Assembly: GCA_003220265.1 (NCBI GenBank)
Contig: QHRW01000126.1
Location: forward strand, 1 to 64,000
Reading direction: 5' to 3'
Source: Candidatus Rokuibacteriota bacterium
GTDB taxonomy: Bacteria; Methylomirabilota; Methylomirabilia; Rokubacteriales; CSP1-6
Length of the DNA: 64,000 nucleotides
Shown: positions 34,498 through 44,010 of the stretch, piece after piece
Layout of the letters: each line of letters starts with the position of its first letter
Numbering within the stretch: the stretch's first letter is position 1
The notes under the pieces: generated by a model
What the model was told of the DNA's origin: nothing
What the model saw: only the letters and a program-made list of their open reading frames with translations
Database searches by the model: none
Translations under genes and position numbers: made by a program

Positions 34498-35712
34498 CTA
34501 GCCGTGCCACTTGGGGACGGGGAAGACGGGCTTGGCCTCGGCGAAGCGCGCCGGGCCGACGACGAGGGGCTTGCCGCCCTGCACCTGCAGCAGCGCCGGC
34601 GTGGCGTTGACGTTCTCGCCGGTGTCGTCGAACTTGATGGCGTCCTGCGGCAGGATGTGATCGGTCACGTTCGTCCTGGCCAGCGCGTCGCGCAGCTTGT
34701 CGCGATCGGCGGAGCCGGCGCGCTCGAGCGCGTCCTTGACCACGTGGATCACCGTGTAGGCCTGCACGCCGTGCGAGGTCAGCGTGGAATTGAAGCGCTT
34801 CTCGTAGGCGGCGAACACGGCCTTGGCGCGCGCCGACTGCGGGTTGTGCCAGTAGTTGCCGTCGAGCAGGTGATCGGTGAGCTCGCGGTTGTCGGCGATG
34901 AACTTGGGATTCGAGTACGCCGCGTTGGCGAGCCCCACGAGCGCGTGCACGCCGATGCGCAGCTTGGAGGCCGTCTCCGCGATGATCTTGGAGTCGCCGT
35001 AGTAGCCGCTGATCACCAGCAGGTCGGGCCTGGAGGCCTTCACCTTCGACAGCTCGGCCGTGAAGTCGGGCGACTTGAGGCTGTAGGGAATGCGCTGGAC
35101 CATCGCGTAGCCCAGCTGGCCGGCGAACGCCTCGACGTGGTTGCCCATCGTCGTGCCGAAGTTGCCGTCCTCGTGCATCATCGCCACGCGCTTGATGGCC
35201 ACGTTGGCGGCCTTGGCCATCTCCAGCATGTTGTTCATCGTCAGCGTGGACATGGCCTTGCCGTTGGGCTGCACGCGGAAGACGTACTTGAGCCCGCCCT
35301 CGGTGAGATTGTCGGCAACCGCCGCCAGCAGCACGAACGGCGTCTTGTTCTTCTCGGTGATCTGCCGCACGGAGTAGGCCACCAGGCTGGAGAATGGCCC
35401 GATCAGCGCCGACACGCCCTGGTCGATCAGCCGCGTCGCCTCCGAGTTGCCGAGCTCGACCTTCTGCTGCGTGTCGCCCGGCAGCAGGGCGAGCTTCGCG
35501 CCGCCCAGCGCCTTCACGCCGCCGGCGCCGTTGATCTCGTCCACCGCGAGCTGCAGGCCGTTGAGCGAGAGCTGCGCCTCGAACGCGAGCGGGCCGGTGA
35601 CCGGCAGGATGTAGCCGAGCTTGACCTCCCTGGATTGCGCGCGGCCGATGGAGGGCACCACACCGAGCGCCGCGACGGCGCCGGCCGTTTTCAAAAATGC
35701 GCGACGGTTCAT
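34498..35712 (-). CDS. Branched-chain amino-acid-type ABC transporter substrate-binding protein
   Basis: 404 residues, twin-arginine-like signal MNRRAFLKTAGAVAALGVVP with cleavage near GRAQS, then the LIV-type mature start EVKLGYILPVTGPLAFEAQL. Periplasmic receptor for the importer encoded by the four genes downstream. Ligand unknown; location beside an amidase, hydantoinase and AtzG-like gene suggests an amide or N-heterocycle breakdown product. Confidence 0.9.
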   Translation of the reverse strand: MNRRAFLKTAGAVAALGVVPSIGRAQSREVKLGYILPVTGPLAFEAQLSLNGLQLAVDEINGAGGVKALGGAKLALLPGDTQQKVELGNSEATRLIDQGVSALIGPFSSLVAYSVRQITEKNKTPFVLLAAVADNLTEGGLKYVFRVQPNGKAMSTLTMNNMLEMAKAANVAIKRVAMMHEDGNFGTTMGNHVEAFAGQLGYAMVQRIPYSLKSPDFTAELSKVKASRPDLLVISGYYGDSKIIAETASKLRIGVHALVGLANAAYSNPKFIADNRELTDHLLDGNYWHNPQSARAKAVFAAYEKRFNSTLTSHGVQAYTVIHVVKDALERAGSADRDKLRDALARTNVTDHILPQDAIKFDDTGENVNATPALLQVQGGKPLVVGPARFAEAKPVFPVPKWHG

Positions 35713-35812
35713 GGAACCCTCCTCGATCTCGCGGAGCGGGCCTCGATCTCGCGGCGAGCTACCCCGCGGGGCGCGGTCAGGCTACACTTGCGTCCCGCGA
35801 GGTGTCAAACGG

Positions 35813-36001
35813 ATGGCCGACCTGACCGAGAGCGAAGTGCGCGCGCTCGCCCACGCGCTCGAGCTGCCGCTGACCGACGAGGACGCGGCGGAGGTCACGC
35901 ACCGCCTGAACGCGTTCATCGAGGCCCTGACGCCGCTGGTGGAGCTGCCGGCCGACGGTCCGGAGGCCTGGCCGGCGCCCGTGGATCCCGACCAGGTCTG
36001 A
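35813..36001 (+). CDS. AtzG/GatC-like small subunit
   Basis: 62 residues, MADLTESEVRALAHALELPL then a predicted helix and an extended acidic-proline tail (LPADGPEAWPAPVDPDQV). This matches the short GatC/AtzG-like proteins (DUF4089 type) that embrace an amidase partner. No amidase follows; the nearest one is the gene at 29709-31148. It may serve that enzyme in trans or be a leftover. Confidence 0.6.
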   Translation: MADLTESEVRALAHALELPLTDEDAAEVTHRLNAFIEALTPLVELPADGPEAWPAPVDPDQV

Positions 36002-36009
36002 GCGCGGGC

Positions 36010-36966
36010 TCACGTCTCGGTGGCGGACCGCCAGGGCCGCCGCCAGAGCATCTCGACGAGGCGCTGGGCGGCGCCGCGCAAATCGTAGCGTCTCGTGGCC
36101 ACGGGCGGCGCGCCGGCCACCGCGGCCGTGCGCGTCACGGCGTGGACGAAATCCGCGAGCGCGCGATTCACGAGCTCCGGAGCCTCGAGCGGCAGCATGT
36201 GGCCGGCGGCCGGCACGATCTGCAGCCATGAGCCGGCGATCAGCACGCCGAGCCGCTCGGACAGCGCGGGCGCGGTCAGCGCGTCGCGCTCGCCGCACAG
36301 GATCAGCGTCGGAACGCGCAGCCGCTGCGCCACGCCCTCGAGGTCGATCGCCTGTCCCATCGCGGTGTCGCTCTGGATCGTCGAGACGCGGCACTCGCGA
36401 AGCTCGTCCAGGGTCAACCGGACGGCGTCGGGAGGCGCGCACGGCGCGAACAGTGTCCGTCTGGCCACCCATTGCAGAACGGCACGCCGAAATGGCCACG
36501 GGACCGAGCCGAGCACGCGGGTGGCGCCGTCCGCCGGCGGCATGCTCGCGCACGTCGAGATCAGCACGAGCCCCTTCACGACGTCCGGGTGGCGCTCGGC
36601 CAGCACCTGCGCCACGGCGCCGCCCAGCGAATGACCGGCCACGAACGCCGGACCGCTGTGAAGCCGTCGCAGCGTCTCGTACGCAGTGTCCGCATATGTG
36701 GCGAGTGTCGGGTCCGCCGCGTCGGATTCACGCCGCCCTGGGAGATCGATCGCGATCGGCCGGACGACGCCCGCCAATCCGCGAAGCTGGTTCACCCACG
36801 TCCGTGCGCTGACGCCTGCCCCGTGAATCAGCAACAGCGTGTCCCGCGCCGTGACGCCGCCGACGCTGTCGGTGTTCGAATTCGTCACGTCGTCGATGGT
36901 GAGATAGGACACGCGGCGGCCGGCGACTTCGAGCGAGCGACGGATGATCGGAGGCGTAGGCGTCAT
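36010..36966 (-). CDS. Alpha/beta hydrolase
   Basis: 318 residues. Oxyanion-hole motif LLLIHGAGVSARTW, nucleophile in AGHSLGGAVAQ near residue 118, acid in CGERDALTAP near residue 227 and His in PAAGHMLPLEAPE near residue 257, a complete triad. Cytoplasmic by lack of signal. Substrate unknown; the fold covers esterases, C-C hydrolases and lactonases. Confidence 0.85.
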   Translation of the reverse strand: MTPTPPIIRRSLEVAGRRVSYLTIDDVTNSNTDSVGGVTARDTLLLIHGAGVSARTWVNQLRGLAGVVRPIAIDLPGRRESDAADPTLATYADTAYETLRRLHSGPAFVAGHSLGGAVAQVLAERHPDVVKGLVLISTCASMPPADGATRVLGSVPWPFRRAVLQWVARRTLFAPCAPPDAVRLTLDELRECRVSTIQSDTAMGQAIDLEGVAQRLRVPTLILCGERDALTAPALSERLGVLIAGSWLQIVPAAGHMLPLEAPELVNRALADFVHAVTRTAAVAGAPPVATRRYDLRGAAQRLVEMLWRRPWRSATET

Positions 36967-37032
36967 GGTGGCGGGAGGGGATGCAGGAATGACGCCACAC
37001 CGAGTGCTCGATCGGTGGGCATCCGAGAGCGG

Positions 37033-37659
37033 CTAGCGGAGGGTGAAGCGCTGGCCCTGATCGCTGAGGACGACGCCGTCCTCGCGGATCTCTTCCACCT
37101 TCGCGCCGCCCTCGACCGTGTCGCCTTCCCTGTAGCGGCGGCCGCTGATGAAGACGAGACGCTGCGCGGGGACGTCGGAGTACGACAGCACTTCCAGCCT
37201 GAGCTTCGACGTATTCGCGTTCGCGCGTGCTGTCGCGGGCGGCGCCGGGGCAATCGGGGGCGGCGTCACCGCCAGGCGAGGCTCGGGCGCTGGCCGCGCC
37301 GCCTCCGCCTCGGGCGGCTTCACCGCCGCCGGCTTGGCGGGCGCGCTGCGCCGCGGCGGCGTGGGCTCGATGACCTGCCTGGCTCTGGGCGCCGCCGGCG
37401 AGACCTCGCGGATCGCCGTCACCGGACGCGCCGGCGCCGGGCGTTCGGTGACGGCGGGCGGCGGCGCGCTGTCGGGCGCGGGGCGCAGCATGTAGATCAA
37501 CCCGCCCACGTTGAGCAGCACGAGGCCGGCGGCCACGATCCAGGGCAGTCGTCGCATCCGGGCGCCTCGCGCGGCCGGTGCCGAGGGCCGCAGCAACGCC
37601 GTGGTAGCCACGCCGCGCTGCTCGGCGGCTTTCTTGAGGGCGTCGAGGATGTAGGACAC
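37033..37659 (-). CDS. General secretion pathway protein B-like (GspB)
   Basis: 208 residues. The start MSYILDALKKAAEQRG is the GspB/ExeB signature, followed by one membrane helix (LPWIVAAGLVLLNVGGLIYM, about 38-57), a long Pro/Ala periplasmic linker and a C-terminal domain with RLVFISGRRYREGDTVEGG. With ExeA it helps place the type II secretion secretin in the peptidoglycan. GTG 37659 starts three bases after the ExeA-like stop. No gsp core genes lie nearby. Confidence 0.8.
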   Translation of the reverse strand: MSYILDALKKAAEQRGVATTALLRPSAPAARGARMRRLPWIVAAGLVLLNVGGLIYMLRPAPDSAPPPAVTERPAPARPVTAIREVSPAAPRARQVIEPTPPRRSAPAKPAAVKPPEAEAARPAPEPRLAVTPPPIAPAPPATARANANTSKLRLEVLSYSDVPAQRLVFISGRRYREGDTVEGGAKVEEIREDGVVLSDQGQRFTLR

Positions 37660-37662
37660 GGC

Positions 37663-39279
37663 CTAGCGCACGCCCGTCGAGAGCGACGGCGCCGTCGAAT
37701 CCCGCGCCAGCGTGGCCAGCCGGACCAGCGTCTCCTCGCCCACGATGCCGTCGGGCGTGAGGTGCTGCGCGCGCTGGAAGCTCGTCACGCGCCGCTTCAG
37801 CTCGTCGTCGTAGAGCTCGGAGCGCCCGGCGAGCTTCCCCTCGATCTCGGCGAGACGATCGCGCACCCAGAGGACGGAGGTGCCGCGCGCGCCGGGCGCC
37901 AGCGGCGCGGTCGCCGCCGGGGACGGCGGGCGCCAGAGCGCGATGAAGGCGCCGTCCCACGCGCGCTCGATCTCCGCCAGCGGCAGCGTGAGCGCGCGGC
38001 CGCCGATCTCGAGCGTGGCCGTGTCGTCGGCCAGGCTCGTGAGGACCGCGTGGCGCTTGTCGCCGCTGGGCGCGTCGAGCTCGAGGATCGCCGGGAGATC
38101 GAGCCGGCGCACGACGCTCCACGTGCCGATGCGGAACAGGCACCGCAGCCCGGCCTCGCGCGCGCGATCGCAGGCGGCCTCGCCGGACTTGCCGCGATAG
38201 TCCACGTGCCAGCGCGCGTACAGCGCCTGGAAGGCCGCCGTCTGGTCGTGATCCACCGGCGTCTCGCTCAGCACCTCGCCCAGGCTGGGCCGCGGTGGCT
38301 CCGCGGCGCGCGGCGGCTCCACCGGCGCCACCACCGCCGGCGTCGTCGCCGCCACCGGACGGGCCCCGAGCACGTTGAGCCGCGTCGTCGCCAGCACGGC
38401 GCCGGTGGCGACGGCGGCGACCAGCGCCGCGGCCGACGCCACCGGCACCCAGCGCCGCAGGCGGGCCGGCGTTCCGAGCACCTCGCGCGCCGCGCGCCGG
38501 ACCGTGGGCGCATCGACCAGCGCGCGCCCGCCCGCGTAGGCGCCGAGCAGCGCGCGATCGGAGATCGTGTTGATGAGCCGCGGAATCCCGCGCGAGAGCC
38601 GGTGCAGCGTGCGCAGCGCGCTCGGGCGGAAGATCGGCCGCCGCTGGCCGGCCACCTGCAGGCGATGCATGACGTAGGCGTGCGTCTCGGCCGGCGTGAA
38701 GGGCCGCAGGTGGTAGCGCGCGGTCACGCGCTGGGCAAGCTGGCGCAGGTCCTCCCGCGCCAGCACCTGCCGCAGCTCGGGCTGGCCGATCAGGATGATC
38801 GTCAGCAGCTTCTCGCGTGTCGTCTCGAGGTTGGTGAGCAGCCGGAGCTGCTCCAGCACCTCGCGGCTGAGGTTCTGAGCCTCGTCGATGACCAGCACCG
38901 TGCGCCGCCCACGGGCGTGCGCGTCGAGCAGGTAGCGATCGAGCGCATCGACGAGCGCCTTGAGGCTGGGGGCACCGGCCGGGTAGGCCACGTGCAGCTC
39001 GTCGCACACGGTGGCCAGCAGCTCGACGGACGTCAGCGCGGGGTTGAAGACCATCGCCACGTCTACCGCGGGCGGGAGCTGTTCGAGCAGGGCACGGCAG
39101 AGCGTGGTCTTGCCCGTCCCCACCTCACCCGTGAGCTGGACGAACCCGCCGCCCCCCTCGCTCAGCCCCCAGAGCAGGTGCGCGAGCGCCTCCCGGTGGC
39201 CGTCGGAGAGATAGAGGTAGCGTGGGTCCGGCGCGATCGAAAACGGCTGCTCTGCGAGCCCGAAGTGTGACGCGTACAA
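37663..39279 (-). CDS. ExeA/GspA-like AAA ATPase with peptidoglycan-binding domain
   Basis: 538 residues. Start YASHFGLAEQPFSIAPDPRY is typical of ExeA. Walker A TGEVGTGKTTLCRALL is near residue 50, Walker B TVLVIDEAQNLS near 130, one membrane helix near 275-295, and a C-terminal peptidoglycan-binding domain (RVTSFQRAQHLTPDGIVGEE). Partner of the GspB-like gene. TTG 39279 is the only start that fits the conserved N-terminus, and it lies close to a CATAAT box, so the message may be leaderless or nearly so. Confidence 0.82.
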   Translation of the reverse strand: MYASHFGLAEQPFSIAPDPRYLYLSDGHREALAHLLWGLSEGGGGFVQLTGEVGTGKTTLCRALLEQLPPAVDVAMVFNPALTSVELLATVCDELHVAYPAGAPSLKALVDALDRYLLDAHARGRRTVLVIDEAQNLSREVLEQLRLLTNLETTREKLLTIILIGQPELRQVLAREDLRQLAQRVTARYHLRPFTPAETHAYVMHRLQVAGQRRPIFRPSALRTLHRLSRGIPRLINTISDRALLGAYAGGRALVDAPTVRRAAREVLGTPARLRRWVPVASAAALVAAVATGAVLATTRLNVLGARPVAATTPAVVAPVEPPRAAEPPRPSLGEVLSETPVDHDQTAAFQALYARWHVDYRGKSGEAACDRAREAGLRCLFRIGTWSVVRRLDLPAILELDAPSGDKRHAVLTSLADDTATLEIGGRALTLPLAEIERAWDGAFIALWRPPSPAATAPLAPGARGTSVLWVRDRLAEIEGKLAGRSELYDDELKRRVTSFQRAQHLTPDGIVGEETLVRLATLARDSTAPSLSTGVR

Positions 39280-39368
39280 GCTGGGCCGATTATGTACCCA
39301 ACAAAGCCCGGGCGCGAAAGGGGATTGTGCAGGCGCGCGCCCGGGCCGGGGCCTGCCCCGAGCTTCGG

Positions 39369-39536
39369 CTACTTCATCCGCTTCCGCGCCTTCTGCCGCC
39401 GGCCGAGAATGCCGAGCGCCGTCTTGAGCCGCTTCTGGAGCGTCTTGACCTGGCGCTTGCCACGATTGATCTTGCCGTCGAGCTTGTTCTGCCGTCTCCG
39501 AAGCCGCGCCTGTCCAGCACTCGCTCGAGCTTTCAT
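39369..39536 (-). CDS. Small, very basic protein of unknown function
   Basis: 55 residues, about 40 percent Lys/Arg, without acidic patches: QARLRRRQNKLDGKINRGKR then VKTLQKRLKTALGILGRRQK. ATG 39536 has AGGAGG five bases upstream, among the best ribosome binding sites in the window, which argues that it is real. The composition resembles histone-like or ribosome-associated peptides and the pattern is helical. No family recognised. Confidence 0.6.
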   Translation of the reverse strand: MKARASAGQARLRRRQNKLDGKINRGKRQVKTLQKRLKTALGILGRRQKARKRMK

Positions 39537-39602
39537 GAGTCCCTCCTTGCCCACGATTTTCGCTGCAAGGCCGCCCGGGACCATCATAAATTCTGCATTT
39601 CC

Positions 39603-40667
39603 TCACACCCGTCCGATCACCCCCCGGGCGAACGCCTCGGCCATCCGCCACTTGTCGTCGACGCCGGTGGCGAACATCAGCTCCTGCAACCCCTGGCGCG
39701 CGAGCTCACGGACCTGCTCGACGAGCGCGTCGGCCGTGCCCACCAGGCAGGTGGCCCGGATGAGGTCGGCGTCGATCAGCTCGGCCTCGCCCGGGTGGAG
39801 ATACGTGTAGTGGAACTCGTGGGTCCGGAAGTGGCGGTGCTCGGCGGGCGTCTGCTCGACCAGCGCGCAGTACCGCTTCCAGATCGGCCGCAGGAACTCC
39901 GGCGGCTCGATGCCCTTCTCCTGCACCTCGTCGTAGAAGTAATAGACGGAGGCCATGACGTTGGGCCCGACGGCGCGCACGACGCGCGGCGCGTCGATCG
40001 CTTCGCCGGGCTCCAGCAGCGCCACGTTGGTCAGCGCGCAGTTGCGAAAGCCGTCGAGGCGCCGGCCCGCGCGCGCGGCGCCGGCGGCGGCGTGCTGCAG
40101 AGCCTCGGCGACGGCGACGCCGCGCGGCGGAATGGCGAACACCAGCCCGTCGCCGTGCTTGCCCGCCAGCTCCATCGCGCGCGGTCCGAAGCCCGAGACG
40201 TAGAGCGGGATCTTCGGCTCGAGGCTCAGGTACTTCTTGTGGTTCGTCAGCATGGCGACCGGGCGCACGCGGCCGGCGTAGCGGTAGTCCACCACCTCGC
40301 CGCGCAGCAGCGCGGCCAGCACGCGCAGGTACTCGTCGTAGTCGGCGATGCGCATCGGGCGCTGTCCCATCGTGCGCATGGCGGTGTTGCCGGTGCCGAT
40401 GCCCAGGTGCACGCGGCCCGGCGCCAGGCGGTTGAGCGTCGCCGCCGCGGCCACGTGGACGGGCGGGATGCGCGTGCCGCAGATGGAGGTGCCCGTGCCC
40501 AGGCGGATCCGCTGCGTCCGCTCGGCGGCGAGGGCCAGGACCGCGTAGCAGTCGGAGAAGATCATCTGGCTGTCGGTGACCCACACCGAGTCGTAGCCGA
40601 GCCGCTCGGCGTGCGCGAAGAAATCGATCTCCTCGACGTCGGCCATGACGCAGATGCCGAACTGCAT
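39603..40667 (-). CDS. LLM-class (luciferase-like) flavin-dependent oxidoreductase
   Basis: 354 residues, TIM-barrel luciferase-like fold: AERLGYDSVWVTDSQMIF near residue 20, TSICGTRIPPVHVAAAATLN near 60 and GRVHLGIGTGNTAMRTMGQR near 84, the usual flavin/F420-binding blocks. Enzymes of this class use F420 or FMN. The reaction is unknown. It precedes the small basic gene on the same strand. Confidence 0.83.
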   Translation of the reverse strand: MQFGICVMADVEEIDFFAHAERLGYDSVWVTDSQMIFSDCYAVLALAAERTQRIRLGTGTSICGTRIPPVHVAAAATLNRLAPGRVHLGIGTGNTAMRTMGQRPMRIADYDEYLRVLAALLRGEVVDYRYAGRVRPVAMLTNHKKYLSLEPKIPLYVSGFGPRAMELAGKHGDGLVFAIPPRGVAVAEALQHAAAGAARAGRRLDGFRNCALTNVALLEPGEAIDAPRVVRAVGPNVMASVYYFYDEVQEKGIEPPEFLRPIWKRYCALVEQTPAEHRHFRTHEFHYTYLHPGEAELIDADLIRATCLVGTADALVEQVRELARQGLQELMFATGVDDKWRMAEAFARGVIGRV

Positions 40668-40678
40668 GCGCGGTCCTT

Positions 40679-43600
40679 TCAGGCCTCGGTGGCCATCTCC
40701 ACGAACCGGCACAGCGCGTTGACCAGGCGCATCTGCTCGATCGTCCGCGCGCGCGACTCGAGCAGGCGCGGGCTGGCCACGACGCAGGCCAGGCACTTGG
40801 CGCGCGAGACGGCCACGTTGAGGCGATTGCGCGAGAAGAGGAAGTCGAGGCTGCGCGGCACGTCCTCGGCGCTGGAGGTCGCCATGGAGTAGAAGACGAC
40901 CGCGGCCTGGCGTCCCTGGAACTTGTCGACGGTGCCCACCGGCACGCCGTCGAGCCCGGCGCGCTCGAGCGTCTCGCGCAGCCGTCGCACCTGGGCGTTG
41001 TAGGGCGCGACCACCATGAAGTCCTCGTCGCCGAGCGGGCGCGTTCTCCCCTGCGCGTTCGTCCACGACGCCCCGCGCATGGCGCGGATCTGGCGCGCGA
41101 TCCGCTCGGCCTCCTCGGGCGACGCCGCCGCGTTGCCCACGTGATCCACGGGCAGGAATCGCAGGCCCGTCCCGAAGTCGGTCGTCTGGCGCGCGACGTC
41201 GGGAATCCACGCGAGCCGCCCGTCGTAGACGATCTCGGAGACGAAGCGGCAGACGTCCGGGTGCATGCGCAGCGTGCGCTCGAGGAAGATGCCGTGGCTC
41301 GGCGGCACCGTGGCGTGGTCGTCCAGCAAGTGCTCGAGGACGGAGACGCCGGCGCCCGGTGGATGCGTCCCCTGCGAGACCTGGGCGAGCTGCAGCGGAT
41401 CGCCGAGCAGGATCACGTTGCGCGCGACGGCGCCCATCGCCATCGCGTCGGCGAGCGACACCTGTCCGGCCTCATCGATCACCAGCGCGTCGAGCATCCC
41501 GTCGAGGTCGTGATGCGCGAACAGCCACGCGGTGCCGGCGAGGAGCTGGACGTTCGGCGCCGCCGCCACCAGCTCGTTGATCTTCTCGAGGTGGGTGATG
41601 GAGCCCTTCGCGTACTCGGTCTCCGGGCTGCCGCTGGACTTCTTGAGGCCGCGGAACGTGACATGCTCGTCCTCCGCCGCCTCGCGGATCGCGTCGAGCA
41701 GGTTGTGGATCACCTTGTGGCTGTTCGCCGCGACGCCCACGCGCCGCCCCCGGCGGATGAGGTCAACGACGATCCGCGCCCCCGTCCACGTCTTGCCCGT
41801 GCCCGGCGGCCCCTGGATGAAGAGGTAGCTGCCGTCGAGCCGCGCCGCGCGATCGCGCACGTCGACGAGATCCGTCGTCTGGATCGTCTCCATCGCCGCC
41901 CCCGTCAGCCGCGGTTGCGCTCGGGCCAGGATGTCCTCGAGGGCACGATAGCGCCCGTCGCCCGCCAGCACGGAGGCGCCCACGCGCGCCACCGCGCCTT
42001 GCTGCTCGCGCGTCGGCAACGGCCGGCCGGGAATCAGCGCGGTCGGCGGCGGCCCGGCCGCAGCCTTGGGACCGCGGTGCAGGACCAGAACACCGGCCTC
42101 GTCGTCCAGCTCGACGATGGTGCCGGCGCTCCCGCCGGTGGCCGGATCGATCGGCTGATCGCCCGGCGCCAGCTTGTGCTGCTGGGCCGGGAACTGGAAG
42201 CGCTGATCCAGCCCGCTCCTCACCCGTCGCGGCGCGCCGTCCGGTGTCAGCCGGCCGATCGACTCGGCGTCGTCCACCAGCTCGTCGGCCGACATCCCGC
42301 AGCGCGCGAAGAACCACCACCACGCGGGGCGGGCTTCGCGGCGGTGATACTCCAGCAGCTCGGCCACGAGCCACGGCGCGGAGCCGACCTGCGCGCCGTC
42401 CAGCAGGTCCGCGCGCAGCTTCTCGCGCTGGGCGTCGAGCGCGTGCCTGTCCTGGTCGATCGCCCGCACGTCGGGCCGCTCGGCCCACGCGGCGCCGTCC
42501 GGCCGGTGCGCCAGCAGCCAGTCGCGCAGCGCCAGCGTCGCTCGACAGTCCTCGTCGTTGTAGGCCGCGATCTCGTCCAGCAGCGCCGGCTCGCGCGTGG
42601 CCATCCACCGCTCGTAGGCCAGCACCGCGCGCGTGCCGCTCCTGACCTCCGCCTGGCGCTGGAATGCCGCGAGAGCCTCGACCTCCTTCAGCGAATAGCT
42701 CGGCACGCCGGCCCGCAGGCCCTGGCGCACGACGGCGAGGAGATCCACGAACACTTCCCGCCGCAGCAGCTCGTCCACGGCGTCCTCGCGGGTCGCGCAG
42801 ACGCCCATGAGCTGCTTGAGCGCCGTCGGCTCGTAGGCGCCGTAGTGATAGACGTGCATGTCGGGATGCCGCGCGAGCCGCTCGTGAAAGAGGTCGATCA
42901 GCGCCTCGAACTGCGCGCGCTCGTCCGCACGGTCGTGCGCCCAGATCGTCCGGTACGTCCACGCGCCGGCGTCGGCCGTCAGCAGGCCGAAGAGGAAGTG
43001 CAGCCCGCGCGCCGGCTCCCAGAACGGATCGCCCTCGATGTCGAAGACGACGTCGCTCGGCGAGGGCCGCGGCAAGCGGTCGAAGCCCCGCCCGCTCTCG
43101 ATGGGCAAGGCATGCCACGTCAGCTTGCCCGTCGTGCGCCGGTGGAGCTGCAGCCCGGCCTGGTCATTGAGCGTCTCGAACGTATGCGCGGCGAGCTCGG
43201 GAACCTTCGTCGCCGGCGTGGCGTGGGCGAGCTGGGTCAGCGTGCCGATGCGCGCCGCGCGCAAGCGCGTGACGTTGTCGCGACGGATGCCGGCCACGAG
43301 CACCAGGTGGTCCTCCCGCGCCCAGCGCTCGTCGCACACGCCGCGGAACTCGCACAGCGCGCAGTGCTCGACGCGGTAGGGCTCGGTCGGCGCCCCGCGG
43401 TCGAGCGCGGCCAGGAAGCCGGCGCGCACGCGCCGGTAGTAGGCGGCGAAGTCGTCGTGGCGCAGCGGGCGGCGCTCGCCGATGCCGAGCAGTACGTGCA
43501 TGTTGGCGGGCCTGGCGCCCTGGACGGCCGCGATCGCCTCGCTGTAGAAGCAGAGCTGGAGCACGTACGTGGGCTTCTCCGCGCGCGCCAGCTTGGCGTC

Positions 43601-43993
43601 GAGCGCTTCGTAGCCCCAGGCGCCCAGGTCCGTCGGCTGCTCGACGCGCTCGAGAAAGTCCGCACGCCCCCGCCAGGCGCCGAGCACGAACGTCGCCTGG
43701 TAGATGATCTCGGCGCCCGCCCGCATGGCCTCGATGGTGGCGCGGGCCGCGCCGTCGAAATCCCGTTCCGTGACGTCCACGATCTGCCGCCCCTGCGCCC
43801 GCAGCTCGGCGAGGTACCTGGCCTCGTGCTCCAGGCCCTTGCGGCGCAGGAGATCGCCGTGCTCGTTGGGGACGTAGGGCCGCGGGCGGACGCCACGGGC
43901 GACCTCGAGCGCGAGCGTGGTGAGGTGCGGGCACTCGACGTAGTCGTTGAGGTCGGAGGGCGAGAGGACCAGGCGACTGTCCACGCGTTGCAT
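40679..43993 (-). CDS. TM0106-type RecB-like nuclease fused to RNase H-like and SF1 helicase domains
   Basis: 1104 residues in three parts. The N-terminal part is a Cas4/RecB-like nuclease with four Cys for an iron-sulfur cluster (VECPHL near residue 20, CALCEFRGVC near 210). The middle is an RNase H-like exonuclease (VVFDIEGDPFWEPARGLHFL near 320, DEDCRATLAL near 480). The C-terminal part is an SF1 helicase with IQGPPGTGKTWTGA near 725, LVIDEAGQVSLADAM near 840, TVDKFQGRQAAVVFY near 1025 and NRLNVAVSRAKC near 1055. All motifs look intact. Likely DNA or RNA processing/repair; TM0106 proteins have no settled role. No CRISPR array is near. Confidence 0.85.
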   Translation of the reverse strand: MQRVDSRLVLSPSDLNDYVECPHLTTLALEVARGVRPRPYVPNEHGDLLRRKGLEHEARYLAELRAQGRQIVDVTERDFDGAARATIEAMRAGAEIIYQATFVLGAWRGRADFLERVEQPTDLGAWGYEALDAKLARAEKPTYVLQLCFYSEAIAAVQGARPANMHVLLGIGERRPLRHDDFAAYYRRVRAGFLAALDRGAPTEPYRVEHCALCEFRGVCDERWAREDHLVLVAGIRRDNVTRLRAARIGTLTQLAHATPATKVPELAAHTFETLNDQAGLQLHRRTTGKLTWHALPIESGRGFDRLPRPSPSDVVFDIEGDPFWEPARGLHFLFGLLTADAGAWTYRTIWAHDRADERAQFEALIDLFHERLARHPDMHVYHYGAYEPTALKQLMGVCATREDAVDELLRREVFVDLLAVVRQGLRAGVPSYSLKEVEALAAFQRQAEVRSGTRAVLAYERWMATREPALLDEIAAYNDEDCRATLALRDWLLAHRPDGAAWAERPDVRAIDQDRHALDAQREKLRADLLDGAQVGSAPWLVAELLEYHRREARPAWWWFFARCGMSADELVDDAESIGRLTPDGAPRRVRSGLDQRFQFPAQQHKLAPGDQPIDPATGGSAGTIVELDDEAGVLVLHRGPKAAAGPPPTALIPGRPLPTREQQGAVARVGASVLAGDGRYRALEDILARAQPRLTGAAMETIQTTDLVDVRDRAARLDGSYLFIQGPPGTGKTWTGARIVVDLIRRGRRVGVAANSHKVIHNLLDAIREAAEDEHVTFRGLKKSSGSPETEYAKGSITHLEKINELVAAAPNVQLLAGTAWLFAHHDLDGMLDALVIDEAGQVSLADAMAMGAVARNVILLGDPLQLAQVSQGTHPPGAGVSVLEHLLDDHATVPPSHGIFLERTLRMHPDVCRFVSEIVYDGRLAWIPDVARQTTDFGTGLRFLPVDHVGNAAASPEEAERIARQIRAMRGASWTNAQGRTRPLGDEDFMVVAPYNAQVRRLRETLERAGLDGVPVGTVDKFQGRQAAVVFYSMATSSAEDVPRSLDFLFSRNRLNVAVSRAKCLACVVASPRLLESRARTIEQMRLVNALCRFVEMATEA

Positions 43994-44010
43994 GACGGCC
44001 GGAGGCCAGC

